This document shows, piece by piece, positions 25,070 through 37,084 of a stretch of 64,000 nucleotides of DNA. The notes under the pieces are model-generated. The model was not told the origin of the DNA, ran no database searches, and saw only the letters and a list, made by a program, of their open reading frames with translations. Origin of the DNA: Embiotoca jacksoni (Eukaryota > Chordata > Actinopteri > Embiotocidae); the NCBI GenBank assembly GCA_022577435.1, contig JAKOON010000018.1, positions 11,358,096-11,422,095 on the forward strand, in the 5' to 3' direction. How positions within the stretch are numbered: position 1 is the first letter of the stretch; each line of letters starts with the position of its first letter. The position numbers and the translations under genes were made by a program.

Positions 25070-25525
25070 GTTTACTTATGTAGTCCACTAAAGTGTAATT
25101 TTAAAGCATTCGTACTTTACTTGAGCAGTTCCACTTTATGCTATTTCATACTTTGGTTCCAATACATTTCAGAGGTACCTAACTTACATTTTGATGCACT
25201 ACATTTATTTAATACCTTTAGTTATTTTTCAGTTCAAGATTTTACACGCTAAAAAAGAGATTGTATCAAAATTAGCTCCACTTTGCAGCTAAACACTAAA
25301 ATTACAGATTAATCCATCATTAACAACAACCTAGTCAATTCAGAGTATTTTCAACAGTATTTTTACTTTTGTTATTTTAAGTACATTAAACTGAAGTTTG
25401 TAAATATGTTATTTTGTTTAAGTAAGATGCTGAATGAAAGACTTGTACTTGCAATAGTGTAACTGCCATTGTGGTGATTTTACTTCCGTAAAGGTTCCCG
25501 ATACCTCTTCCACCACGAGGACCAG
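25070..25525 (+). repeat. Interspersed repeat, family B, near full length
   Basis: It carries the order of boxes of a common percomorph element: 'gtactttacttgagcagttcc', 'actttatgctatttcatactt', 'catttcagaggtacct', 'gatgcactacatttattt', 'agttatttttcagtt(c)aagatttta', a 'gacttgtacttgcaatagtgt' box, and 'tacctcttccaccac' at its end. A second, partial copy begins at 44386 with the matching start gaggtggaaag. Confidence 0.65.
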
Positions 25526-28500
25526 TATCATTTTTAACGTGAGAAAACGGCTTCTTCATTTTTAGTCTGATATGTTGTACAGGCCATAACCTGTTCTCAG
25601 TTTTGGCGGATTTTGAGTGACATAATTAAACCTGACTTGACTTATTTAACAACAATTTCTTTTGAAGGATTTTCTTGAAACATGTTTTTTTTTGCATCAG
25701 TTGTCAACAATTTGTTATAAGTTTCACATGTTTTGTTTTTTTATCACAACTTCTTTACAAATTTGTCAGTTCATTTCTCACCTTCCATGATACAAATATA
25801 AACGATCTTACTCTCAAGCTGTCCTTGGTGGATAAGGTATCTTATTCAAAAAAATATTTTCCATGTATCAAAGTACTCATGCTCCTTGTCTAACAATACC
25901 CCAAATGAAGTGAAACCTGAAATTTGGATGTCTTATGGCTCAATGGGAAGTCCTTTTAATTCAATATACCACCAAAAGCTGCTGCTGATTGAGTGATTTC
26001 ATCTAAATACTCGACACAAACCATGAAGACGGATGAGATTCGAACTTCTTATGGAAACTGACCTTGTCTCCATGCTATGAATACATACAAACATAAAGAG
26101 CGAGAGAGATATCCCAGGCAGATACTGACATCTTATCCTCAACATGCCTGTTCTCATGGCACCCAACCCATTAACCCCTGACCATTCGAATGAGGACGGC
26201 CTGTCTACTGTCTGGTTACCCGATAGGTTTAGTCGAGGTTGGTCAATCTGTCATTACCTTGACTTGTGTTCGCCATCGCTCATCACTTAATGTGCAGTCA
26301 TAATAATTTATACCAGTATTATTGTATACACAGGTTGGGTTACACTTCAAGAAACCATGACCATACATAGGACATTTTTACCAGATTTCCAGGAGTTATA
26401 TTTGAATATCGACGAGTTAGATGCAAAAACTCCAGCAAGGCAGAATTTTTGGCAGTGGTTGCTGCAGTGATTTAAAATCATTCATCACTATATTTGCGAG
26501 CTATTTCCTGACTAAAAATTTGAAAGGGACTTTTTTAATTTACCGGGGAGCTTTCCATCAAGGCCGGAACACAGGGAGAGGACAGCTTGAATATCCTCTT
26601 CGAAACACATTATCTGCGTCTTCAGGCACACCTGTCAGACAGCGTTTCAAATGAAAGCACGCTCTCCCCTGACTGCATCAAAAGCAAGTACTTCCGAGTT
26701 TCTGTGACAAACGTGGGATTTCTGAGCGATTCAAAATGAAGACAAACAGAGCAAAGAAACAAGATCTTCCAAGGAACATCTGCTGCTTCCAACTCACGTA
26801 GAGGGACCAAACCCTGGCTCTCCTAACAAAACAATATCATCTGCTGAGACAGCACCACTGTATGCAAAGACGTTTTCCCTTGTTCTCTTTCAAGTCTCCA
26901 GTAATAAGTACAAGAGAAGTGTGAGAGGAAAAAACAGAGCGGCTTACTCCAAGTTTTCTCAGCACTAATACATTTTCATTAGCAGCGGTGAAATAAATAT
27001 CTGGAAGATCACTCCCAACTTCACACCGCAGATTTCATTCTGCTTAATGGCTGCTGCTCTGCTTATTGTAGAGGGAGACACAAAGTTTTGAATGTGCCAA
27101 TCCTCTGGCTCTGCTGGGCTTGTTTTTTACACCATCGAGAGGATCCCTGGCATACAAATGTAGCTGTGACACCCCCCGGGGAAAGACGGCGCTTGACGAA
27201 TCCAGCTTCTCCCCATAAATCTCCTTGACTCACCAGGGGAGGCTCGCTAACCCGGTGATGGAGTGTGTGTGTGTGTCTGCATGTGTCTGTGTGACACAGA
27301 AAGAGAGGATATTTGTTGGAGTGTGCAAAAAGGGCAAAAGGTTCTAATTGAACACAGCAGCACTCAAAGGATTTATGGCCTTTTGTGACGAGGCCAAGGA
27401 ACCATTCATAAACATTCATAACCAGCTTGGATGGGCCCTCCCAAGGCTGTGCAGCTAAATATACGGAGCTTCCCAAAGTCAAACTCATGGGGGTTTAACG
27501 GATTGTACTTTGTTTTTATGGCTGGAATGAAAAAGTGTGGCACACTTGGAAAGATTTTGAAAAACAACATTGCAGGAGACAGAGTTGGCGTCACAATAAA
27601 GACTAATTTGAACTCTGATCCAACTGGTGATATCCATTTGTTTTGGATATATTGTAACAGCTAATTTCAGGAGCACCCAGGGAGGTTTTTTATGATCCCC
27701 TACAGAGGCAACAAATCAACTTTATCGTTAACCCCGCAGAAAAGGAAACAGTAGGACAACCCACACCTAGCAAGTATACCAAAAAAACAACTAATCCTAT
27801 GCTATATCTTACAAGATTTCAGTTCCGCTTTGCATGTTACATGGGCTCATATCCGCTGCACTTTAAATGCATGTGATAATGTAATCACATCACGGCTACG
27901 CTTGCACAGCAGCTGACTGAAGGCGTGATCACACACAGAGACAAACACACGTGTGCAGACTCACACACATGGATTGGGATGAAAATTCAAAGCGTGGCCA
28001 GGGATCTGAGCCAACAAGAAACCAGGGAACACACATAAGTGCATCCCTCCCCTTTTTCTCGGTCCCAACTTATCCCCTTAACCCTTGCCTCTCGCCTCCT
28101 CAAAATAGAACAGCCCCATCACTCACATGCCGTTTGTTATTCCTCGCTTTGACACGGAGCGGTTGACACAAAGACAAAATGACAGGATATATAAATATTT
28201 ACACCAAGCATCAGAGGCCACGCCAGTCTCCAGTCTGCCAGCGCTCAAAGTTGCCGCTCTACAGTCCTGCCAGACCAGCAACAATGGCAACATGTGGAAC
28301 CAATTCTGAAACATGAATGGCTTTTCTGTGAGTGGTGTAAATAGTGTGTGGCAGCAGGCGCTCACATAAATGAAGAGCCAATTCACTTGGCCCTGTGGTA
28401 ATGGGCAGCAGTAAGAATGGCAACTATTTGTTCAAGCTGATGTTGAGGAAACGACTGGTTCAAGCGGTCAAAAAAATGAACACCTGCTGGGTTTCGAGAA

Positions 28501-30813
28501 AATCCAAAGCAACAGATGAGGTTGCCTAAGACTCTCACGCATGGCTTTGTGCTCGAAGGTTCTTCGTCTTCCTTGTGTTATTTTGACCTAAAAAAACAAG
28601 CACATTCTACAGCTAAAAGTCCTACATCTCAAATTGCCGGCGCTGTGCTGTGGCCCCGGGGCAGTGAGTGAATCATGAAAAACAAACCACTGTGAAGCCA
28701 CAAAGTGTGCAATGAAATATTTAAATCGAATGTGTATTTAGGAGCGGTGTCCTTTGGTTGAAGGGATTTGGGGAGAAGAGCCACGCCTTCAACAAGATAC
28801 CCAAATCTCTTCAGGCCACTTGGAACAAAAAAGAAAACATACATGCATGGAAATGACATGTGGGAGTTTTATTTCAGTGGGCAAATGAAAGGCACACAAA
28901 TCCAAAAATAGACAGGCCCCTCTTCATTCCACTGGCAGTTTGTCATGCATTAAAATAAAACATGGCTTGAACATAGCTGACCTTGGACATTAATAGAGAG
29001 AAGTTAATGTTTTAGAAAATAAGCTCCAGAGACCTCTGAGAGCTTTAAATTCAAATGAATCATCTCCAAATGACCAATTACAGCATCAACTAGTAGTGGC
29101 CTGTTGCATTTATGAATGCTATAAGGCCATTTGTTGATTTTCCTACTTTCACTCGCCTCCCTCTAACGACGTGTTAGCTGTTCGGGGATGATAAAAGCTG
29201 AGCTCGGTCGGTGGCTGTAAAACAAGTCTGCCGGTTCCACTCCTCAGAGACATGGCCCTCAGCTTGGCCTGTGAAGGCATTGTTTACACCACAGTTTATA
29301 ACCTTTAAAAGCCTTCAAGCCTACACCCAGGAACACTTGTTAAATACAACACTTTATTAATATCTCTGGGGCTTCGAGCAACAATAACACCACGAGTCTT
29401 TGGTCAGAATCTTTTGCAAAAACATATCTTTCACCAGAAAAGGGGATATAATCCTTCAACATCCCTCCTTAAATAATCCTATAAATGGCACACATTTACA
29501 CTGAACCTCTGCTTAAGCTATATTCAGCTGTGTTTTTGTGAAAGCATAGCGAGTGTACGTTTTGGCTAAACATTCGGAGCATTGCTGCTGAGCTGTACAG
29601 TGTACTTTCTTTCTGAAACCCTACATTTTTGAAACCACCGTACGAAGCAGAAAGCGGTCTTCAGACTATAGCATCCTCGCACCACAGTAGCACTTCTGTC
29701 AGCCAAGTGTTGTGCCAAGTCAGAAAACCACCATCCCCAGTGGGGTCAAGCCCATGTGAGGCACACCCTTCCACTGTCAGGCCACAATCACACAGAGAGA
29801 AAGAAATGCTGTCACTGGAACCCACTCAGACAAACCTTGACCCTTGGCTTCTCATGATGGGTCACAACCACTTGTTGGGCTCTGTATTGATTTAACTCCT
29901 TTTTTACCAAACAAGCACGGACTATGAGGTGTTTGAGAGAGCTGAACTGCTACGTTTGCACGTAAACTGGTCTCACTTTTTGCTTTCTGTTACTCCTAAC
30001 CTTGAACTAAAAATTACTTCTTTTTTTTTCTTTTTTTTACCAGAATGGATTAATCTACCTGCCCTTGGCTTAAGTAACAATCTGGAATAACTCGGTTTCA
30101 TTCCCTTTGAAGGCACCTGTGGTAATAAATTGAAGCTGTGTTTTTCAACTTCACTTCAGAGAGATTCAAACCTTGTGTGACGTCATTCAGTTGGCTGTTA
30201 CACTGCTTCACACACAAGTAAGCTGAAGATCAAGCCACTTTGCTGCTGGGTGATAAAACAATCCGTCACTAACTGTGCACTGCTTGTGACACTCATCACG
30301 TTCAGTTTTTAATACTGCAAATACAAGGCCTTTCATCAGAGGGCCACATGTTCATTACCATTGTGGTACCTCATTTGGCGATAGCTGACTGAACAAACAT
30401 TTATTTAAAATAAAATGTTCAAGATCATTTCCATGAATTGTTCTTTTAAGAAATGATTTAACCTCAAATGTCGGAAAATTGTGAATATGTCTCATTGTCA
30501 CAGGGTCCAGGGTGATGTTGCTTGTTTTGTCCAACTAAAAGTCCAAAAATTAAAAAAATTAAAAAATCAATTTGCAAGAAAAGAAAAGCATGTTAAATTA
30601 GCCACGCATACTACACACTATATTTATCATATTAGTTGTGCATGGGCGTAATATTATCCTAATTCTGAATGTTATATAATATTATCATCTAAAATAAGGT
30701 GCAAATAGGCAAATTGTGTTATATTTGGGCAGACCCAGGCCAGACGTTTTTCTCTAAGCTAAGCAGCTGCTTGCTGGACCTAATTGTGTGTGTGGTTGTG
30801 TGTGTCTGCATGT

Positions 30814-30814
30814 A

Positions 30815-30842
<28 letters not shown>
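30814..30842. repeat. (TG)n microsatellite
   Basis: TG tract following imperfect TG repeats from 30785, then a short (TA)n. Confidence 0.85.
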
Positions 30843-30846
<4 letters not shown>

Positions 30847-32100
30847 TATGGCCTGTCTTAAAGTATCATTGTTGTCTACGTGGTGTGGCAGTGTTGGGTT
30901 GAAGCATATTTAATGTGTTTGTAGTCCTCCCAGTTTGGCTCAAGAGGAGTCATGTTAGCCTTACGCTGCACATTCTCAACAACCAGGGATTACATTGCAT
31001 TACATGGAGCACAATGACTCACAAAAGAGAATGATAATAGGTTTAACGAGAGGTTTCTCTTTCCTCGCTCACAATTTGTGCGTATTTGTATGCCTGTCTA
31101 TTCATGTGTTGTCATATTTCATAATGACTCATGTTTTTTTGTTGCTTTTATTGCAAAAAAAAAAAAAAAAAAGAAGCCAGAGCTATAATTTTGCTGTCTG
31201 TGAAAAAACTTTGTATACGTTACAGCTCTGAACAATGAGATGTGTTTGAACTGCACAAAGACTATCATCAGGCCATGAAAGGAAAGTTATTAAAAAGCCG
31301 AGCAGAAATATAACTGTGAAGTCAAAGATAAATGGACATCTTCATGAGACCATGGGAATTAACAGCTGCTCTGCAAAGGATTCTTGCTTATGGGAGTAAA
31401 CAAAGTATAACGAAAAAAAGAAAACTAGTGTTATAGGGAAACTTTCTCTTCCAACATGAAGAAGACTACATAACCTTAGAGCTTTAAAACGAAGCTGATG
31501 TGTAGACAGATGGTCAACTTTACAAGCCATTTATAAGGACGTGTACACTGTGTTTCTTTCTGCATCAATGCTATTCCATTTAAAGAAACTTCCTGCAGTT
31601 TAAACAGTTTCATCCTGGGACCAATCACTGCGACTCTAGACTGAGCAACTAAAAAAAGAAGTGACTTAGGGACATGAACGGGGAAAGAAATGTTCAACTT
31701 CCTCCGACGTACAACCAATCACATTCGTTTTGTTTTCCATAGTAAACCGACACATTCGGTCATTGTGTTCAACAGCTTTCAGATTCTACATTTACATTTA
31801 TTTCCGATTTCACAACAAGACTTGAACAAGAGAAAAGGATGCGTGGAAGCACATTTCTCTGGGATAGAGTTTTTCAAAGTCCCCAGGGGGCCACAGGAGA
31901 TTTAAAGCTCTCCTTTCAAAGTAGAGGCAAAAGGGTGAATTTGTTTTAAAAATCCTGATCGTTCTCGGAGTCAGAATTTAGTCACTTTGGATAAAGAGAG
32001 GAAAAATGCTCTTTATGGCTCCAAACAAGCCTTTGAATCATGTTATTAAGGTTGGGTTTTTTTTTTAGCATAGAGCAATCCAGCAATCCATTGTCTATAC

Positions 32101-32177
32101 ATCTATGTATATAATATATAATATACATATATATATACACATATATATATATGCATATATATATATATATATTATTT
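32101..32177. repeat. AT-rich alternating palindromic tract
   Basis: Mostly (AT)n with TATAC, CACAT and GCAT interruptions. Capable of cruciform extrusion. Confidence 0.85.
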
Positions 32178-33125
32178 ATCCAATAAAGAAATCACTGTGT
32201 CATCACTCAGACCAAAGACTTTCCTTTCTTTTCTTCATGTACAGTGGGCTCTGTGTTAGTGAACCGTGTCTGAATGCTAACTGAAATGCCGACCCTCTTC
32301 ATTAATGCTCCTATATTTCAACCAAAGCATTAAACCACCGGAGCTTAATGGGCCGATCTTCTACATTAGAGAACACAAACGCATTGACCACAGCTGACCC
32401 ACTGGCTGCTGTGTGATCACTCCTCATGCAGAAAGCACAAGGCGGGAACGTATTACATTTGCTGGCCAGTTAGTCATCATCATTGCACTCAATTGGCGCA
32501 GAGGGAAAAGTGCCACCTTGGCTAACAATGAAGTGACAAAGACTGGGAGGAAAGACAGCATAAGAGAGAGAAAGGGTTGCAGCGGAGAGCGCTTGTGCCT
32601 GTGCTGTTTTTTTTACACTGAATATGACTCGTTGCATGCATTTGACTCACACGCAGTGACCTTGGTCTTCCAGTCAATTTCACCCAGACAGAATGCTTTG
32701 TGATTATCTGACTGTGACTGTGCTGTACTGAAAACAGCTCAATGACATTTTGCTACTTCGCAGTGGGTGGACAGGACTGCATTGATCGCTGTTGATACTC
32801 TCTCTCAACTAGGTTTCGCAGAATTTCATTACAGTTCACTTGTTCAATAGCAATGTCAGATAAAGAGCAATGAAATCTGATGAGGGGTATACTGTATCTA
32901 AAAACAGCAGAGCCATAAAGGCAAGCAAAGCAAAAAACAACAACAACAAAAACAAGGTAGCTAAAAAAGGCAGGGACGTTTTACAAGACAGTGAAAAATC
33001 TTTACAGAGATTGTTTTACAATAAAGGAAGTAACCATAAAAGTCCATAATGAACCAATTGCTAAGTTCTACTTTTATTACACTGTGTCGACACAAAAAGT
33101 GTAACATGAGCATCTTTTTTATCAG

Positions 33126-33149
33126 AGCAGCAGCAGCAGCAGCAGCAGC
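33126..33149. repeat. (AGC)8 trinucleotide tract
   Basis: Eight AGC units on +, read as CUG/GCU repeats in the sema5a pre-mRNA, about 1 kb into intron 1. The Ala-rich reading frames over it are artefacts. Confidence 0.9.
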
Positions 33150-34130
33150 CACAGCTCCCTTTGTGTGTCTGTGCAGGAGGCATTTAGATGTAGAGTATCG
33201 GTCACTGGCATTTTTAAGTGCTCAGAGCCCGAAACATAGTGACTGTGTTTATGTGTGTAAAACAGAGAAAAAAAAACAACTTGAAGGTAAAAACATTCAC
33301 GTGTATAGCATGTATGACATGTGAGCCGTTATGCCGGCGGTGCAGATAGCTGCATCGATCAACATGGAGGTCTGTTGTTCTGTCAGATCTGAATGAGACA
33401 GACGACTCAAACATACACCTGAAACCCTTTCTGTGTATACATGGTGTTGTATACTGTGAGTCTTTGTCTTCTCACTCAGCACATTAGCAGTTTGCAACTG
33501 CAAACTTCAAACGCGGTGAAATCCAAAACCCGACAGGCCTGCTGTGCCTAATTACAGTTACTAAGATATAATTGAATGTTCACTGTTTTGTAGGGGTTTG
33601 GCAAACAGTCAGCTCACATTGAGTTTCTTTAGATGAGTATGTCTGCCTGTTGTCTATACAGTAAACAAATGTTTAGGCTCTTTGCTGGCAGATTTTAAAC
33701 AATATTTTTATAGTGTTGCACAAATTTATAATGATTTTCACCTTTTGTTTAAGCATTTCTAATGACTGGAATTTACCCTAAATTACCTTAGACATGTCAT
33801 ATAAAAAAAAAACATGGCTAACTACCTGTTCCAAAAAGAGGCACTTTCTTTATCTTGGGTCATCAATTTTCTTGTAACTAAGAGCTGACGTGCGCACCAT
33901 TGTTTATGTCTCTTAGCAACAGTGAAATGTTCTGATGAATTGGTCCAGAAACTGTCTTTATATGGTCTACAAATCTAACCTTCTGCAGAGAGAAGGAATG
34001 AAAGGAGGGTGAAATGGATATGAATAACTAAACAGGAAAGTTTGAATAATTATGAACGCAAGTAGAAAACGTAATGAGCCACATTGATGAGCTCACCCTG
34101 GCGTTTATGGGTGTTTTTCTGAACGTTTAC

Positions 34131-34278
34131 CTGAGTGTGGGACAAGAGGGTGCTCTGTCTTGTGGCAGGGCGATTCAGGCAGCAGCACGGGCCCTCTTCT
34201 ACTAGCTACGCCTCCAGGCCGCAGGACCAGCATGCACTGCAGTAGCAGCAGTGCATGCTGGGTAACAGGGCGTCCCAT
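34131..34278 (-). CDS. sema5a: sema5a coding exon 1: start codon, signal peptide, mature N-terminus
   Basis: Codes for residues 1-49 plus the first base of codon 50 of semaphorin-5A, a membrane-bound axon guidance protein that signals through plexins. The start has a short polar n-region, a hydrophobic core (ALLLLQCMLVL, residues 9-19) and a c-region ending GGVAS, a typical signal peptide probably cleaved after residue 25 or 26. Next comes CHKTEHPLVPHS, which aligns without gaps to the mammalian SEMA5A N-terminus (CxxTEHP). Joined to the next exon it reads TEHPLVPHSEMEPW, with Glu50 split G|AG. The donor is CAG|gtaaac. The Met was chosen because an in-frame TGA lies 18 bases upstream, it is the first Met after that stop, and it starts a signal peptide. 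Its context is weak at -3 (C) with G at +4. The signal peptide itself is not conserved in sequence, so the identification rests on the TEHP block and the exact phase and length match. Confidence 0.93.
34227..34261 (-). promoter_or_regulatory. 14-bp perfect stem-loop inside the signal-peptide codons
   Basis: The arms 34227-34240 (ccagcatgcactgc) and 34248-34261 are exact reverse complements, separated by a 7-base loop (agtagca). In the mRNA the stem begins at +18, so exactly 14 bases separate the AUG from the stem. The weak AUG context and the uORF upstream make a role in start selection possible, but a chance palindrome in leucine-rich codons is not excluded. Confidence 0.5.
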
Positions 34279-34336
34279 GGGGGGCCTGGGCTTGGCTCAC
34301 TTCTCCTCAGGGGCCAAGAGCATTGGAGAGACACAC
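34279..34336 (-). other. sema5a: sema5a 5' untranslated part of the start-codon exon
   Basis: This 58-base leader lies between a credible splice acceptor and the initiator ATG. On the minus strand the sequence before 34336 is a pyrimidine tract ending tctgtctgtccag, and the exon begins GTGTGTCTCTCC. A non-coding upstream exon is therefore inferred, as is usual for SEMA5A, whose coding start is not in its first exon. The leader ends in a C-run directly before the ATG. The acceptor position is inferred without transcript data. Confidence 0.6.
34297..34323 (-). promoter_or_regulatory. upstream ORF in the sema5a leader
   Basis: An ATG at 34323 opens an 8-codon reading frame (MLLAPEEK) closed by TGA at 34299-34297, in the same frame as the main ORF and 18 bases before its ATG. 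Its context is poor (C at -3, C at +4), so most scanning ribosomes should pass it. It could still lower or condition initiation at the main start. Any translational effect is inference. Confidence 0.5.
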
Positions 34337-36508
34337 CTGGACAGACAGAAAGAGAAAGAGACACATTTGGGTTTAAACAAAGGTTTATTTCACAACTGAC
34401 TCAATCCAAGAGCTAAAAATCTTGACACAGAACACCTCTGTGTCGCTACAGTCACCAAGGATTCATCACGAGAGATGAAAACCTGCAAAAAATAAATCCT
34501 CACCCAAAGAAAATGAGGGTGAGAGGTGCGAAGAGGAAAGAGTGTGACAAAAAAATAGTTTTTGCAGAGAAACAGCAGCGCACATTCTCGTCACAGGCTC
34601 CAAGAGACCTTACACCTCTCACCTCCAACATCATGAATCAGACATGGTCTGCATTACCTCGACCACCGAATGTGTGTCTGTCTTTGTGTGGGTCCTTTAA
34701 TATCTGAAATTATGTGTCCTTTGTGCAGGTCGCTGCTCCCACAGCAGAGCAGCTTTGTTATATGGAATGATGAAGAGCAGAAATAACTGATCGTGCACTG
34801 TGTATTGTGCATTCATTTGTTTTTCATTATTAAGAGTCTATTTCTTAGTGAGTGTGTATGTGACTGATATATGTATGGAGCATCTTGAGCACTCCTTGTG
34901 GGTCAATTAAATCCTATAGCTGCTGTAAATCTGATATGTTTTGATTCACAACCCTCCGATAGCTGCATGCGATTATTATATAATGCCTACGGCAAGTTCA
35001 TGCTTTTTTTGGAAAAGTCATTCACAGCAAGAAAAACAAAGCAGTTTGCACAACTCAATTGTTCCCGATTTCTTTCTTTGTGGGGGTGAATTGATGAGCA
35101 GTCAAGATCATCTACATCATTACGTTTTAATAATTTATTTGATGCTATTACCAAGAATGATTCATGCTGTGCGCAGCAGAGGAAAAAGCCTCCCTGACTG
35201 TATACTGCATTATGAGCAGCATGTGTAGTGGAGTGAGTAAAGAAAACTGAAGATCTTAAAGTACCAGCAATGAAAAGCATTGGTTCAAGTTTTCAGAAGA
35301 GAAAATGTTTTCTGTAGCTGAACCTGTGGAACACTCCTTTTATCTTTACTGCACGTGAAATGGGCTTTTCATCTGTTGTCCAGTGAGTGGAAAAAAATGG
35401 TGTTTTGTAGAGCAAGAGCAGAATAATCCTCCCTCTGTGACAGAGTGAGAGTTGACTGAGTGTGAATGTAGGTTGCAAATAAGCAAAAACTATTAATATC
35501 GTGTTTGTTGTGGTAAGGCAGCAAAATATGGAAAAATCTACACGTTGCACAAAAGAGAAAAAAAAAAAGATGTGAGCTGAGAAAGAAAGAAGTGGTGTGA
35601 ACATTTGCTCTCCTCAGACAAACCTTGCCTCCACGTCTCTCTGAAGTACGAATCCCCTTTAGTGCTGGAAAGCTTGAAGTGGCTCTGGGGTAGAACATAA
35701 GGCACCTCTCTACTCCTGCTTTCAAATGAAAACCATAATGCAGAGAGTGTGATGGTTTTATTTCATTTTCTCATTGAATGGGAAGTTTACTCTGCCTTTA
35801 GTGTGCATGAATAAGCCCCACGATCTCAAGGCCTGTATGGAATTCACTCCGAGTCCGTTGTATAAAGGGGCAGGCGGTGGAGATGTGTGGTTTACCCACA
35901 GAGTAATGCAAAACACCTGTCATCTATAGCAGGGAAAGCAAGTGACAGCCAGTGCCAGTTGCCTCGCTCTTTTCTTTTTCCCTTTCGTCTTGACTGTTCA
36001 CACGTCAGCCTCTGTACTCTTTCGCAGTTTCGCTTTAGTCAACCTGTCGTTTTACATGCCACTTGTCTTTGTCTGCTAGTTTCCATGACAGTTGCTTAAC
36101 AATGTTTTCCCCACCAAAAAAAACCAACACATTTTATCTGTTGCTAGTCAGCTAGCTAGGAGATTCTTCATGTTTCTGGCCATTTTTCATAAAGACTTTT
36201 ATGTCTGCATCCACTTAGAGAAAATATTTCATAATCTGCCCAGCACAGAGGTAAACCTGATTTAGGAAATGAGATTATGGATGTTTTTAAGGTCTGGTGT
36301 GTGTCTGTGGAGTCAGAGATTTAAAAGGGTTCAGGTATTCACGTGGATTTCTGGGAGCAGATGTGCCGGTCCCCAATGCACACACACACATTCACAAGGT
36401 TAGCTGACAGGAGCAGAAGCCAAGGCCAGCAGGTTCAGCACCCCTTGTTGGCTCTGCTCCCTCTGCAACAACCCAGCACACAACCTCCCGTCATTTCAAA
36501 CATGCCTG

Positions 36509-36509
<1 letters not shown>

Positions 36510-36558
<49 letters not shown>
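36510..36558. repeat. (CA)n microsatellite
   Basis: About 24 CA units. Confidence 0.95.
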
Positions 36559-36689
36559 TGTTCGGAAAACAAAGTTCAGCCATTTCATTTATGTACAATT
36601 TATAATTTTATTGTAAAAACATGGGATGTTATTTCGCGTGATGCTAAAAAAAAATACGAACACTCCTTCAGTTGTAGTCGAATTCAATA

Positions 36690-37084
36690 TTAAAGGTGCC
36701 CAGAGGAGTTCCCTGAGAAGTTTTATAATAGACCAAAAACATTATGTGTGCATTCAGTGTTTATCAGCAAACATGTAGCATGTACAAGTTGGATGCATAT
36801 CTTTGCTCAGAAAAAAAACTTGTAAAGCCAAATACATGAACATTTTTAAACGCGTATTGTTCACATCAGTGTTCGCTATCTTATTGCTTTCTTTTAAGTC
36901 TTTGATTATGTATTGCTGCAGTTCTTTGTGCATTACCGCCACCAGTGCAATAGCAGGAATGTGTGTTGCGTTGTTCGTGTGTGTTTCCATCTTCATGATT
37001 TAAACAAAATAAGAAACCACACAAAAAGATTACTCAAAAGCGCTAGCTCCTGGTGGTCAGGAACTCAACAGGACACCTTTAATT
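36690..37084. mobile_element. Short non-autonomous DNA transposon (MITE-like), TTAA-flanked
   Basis: The left end reads TTAAAGGTGCCC and the right end GGACACCTTTAA. The ends are inverted repeats (attaaaggtg(c/t)cc), and similarity extends inward (gaggagttc on the left against gaactcaac on the right). A TTAA at each edge fits piggyBac-type target duplication. At about 395 bases with no transposase frame it is non-autonomous. Internal boxes such as 'gccaccagtgcaatagcagg' look familiar from percomorph repeats. The short reading frames inside (36754-37003) are not genes. Superfamily is uncertain. Confidence 0.7.

Larger units (their letters stand above)
24563..34130 (-). other. sema5a intron 1 (first coding intron)
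   Basis: Non-coding, 9568 bases, between the signal-peptide exon and the first Sema exon. It holds a family B repeat (25070-25525), a TG tract (30814-30842), an A-run (31155-31172), an AT-palindromic tract (32101-32177) and a short CAG tract (33126-33149). No other exon seen. Confidence 0.8.

Noticed and set aside
34094..34130. Alternative donor (CCAGG|gtgagc) 36 bases beyond the chosen exon 1 donor
   Set aside because: Reading on past 34131 meets an in-frame TAA before this donor. It could only serve a truncated transcript.
34160..34399. 79-codon plus-strand frame over the sema5a start exon
   Set aside because: It is antisense to the signal-peptide exon, which is supported by splice phase and the TEHP alignment.
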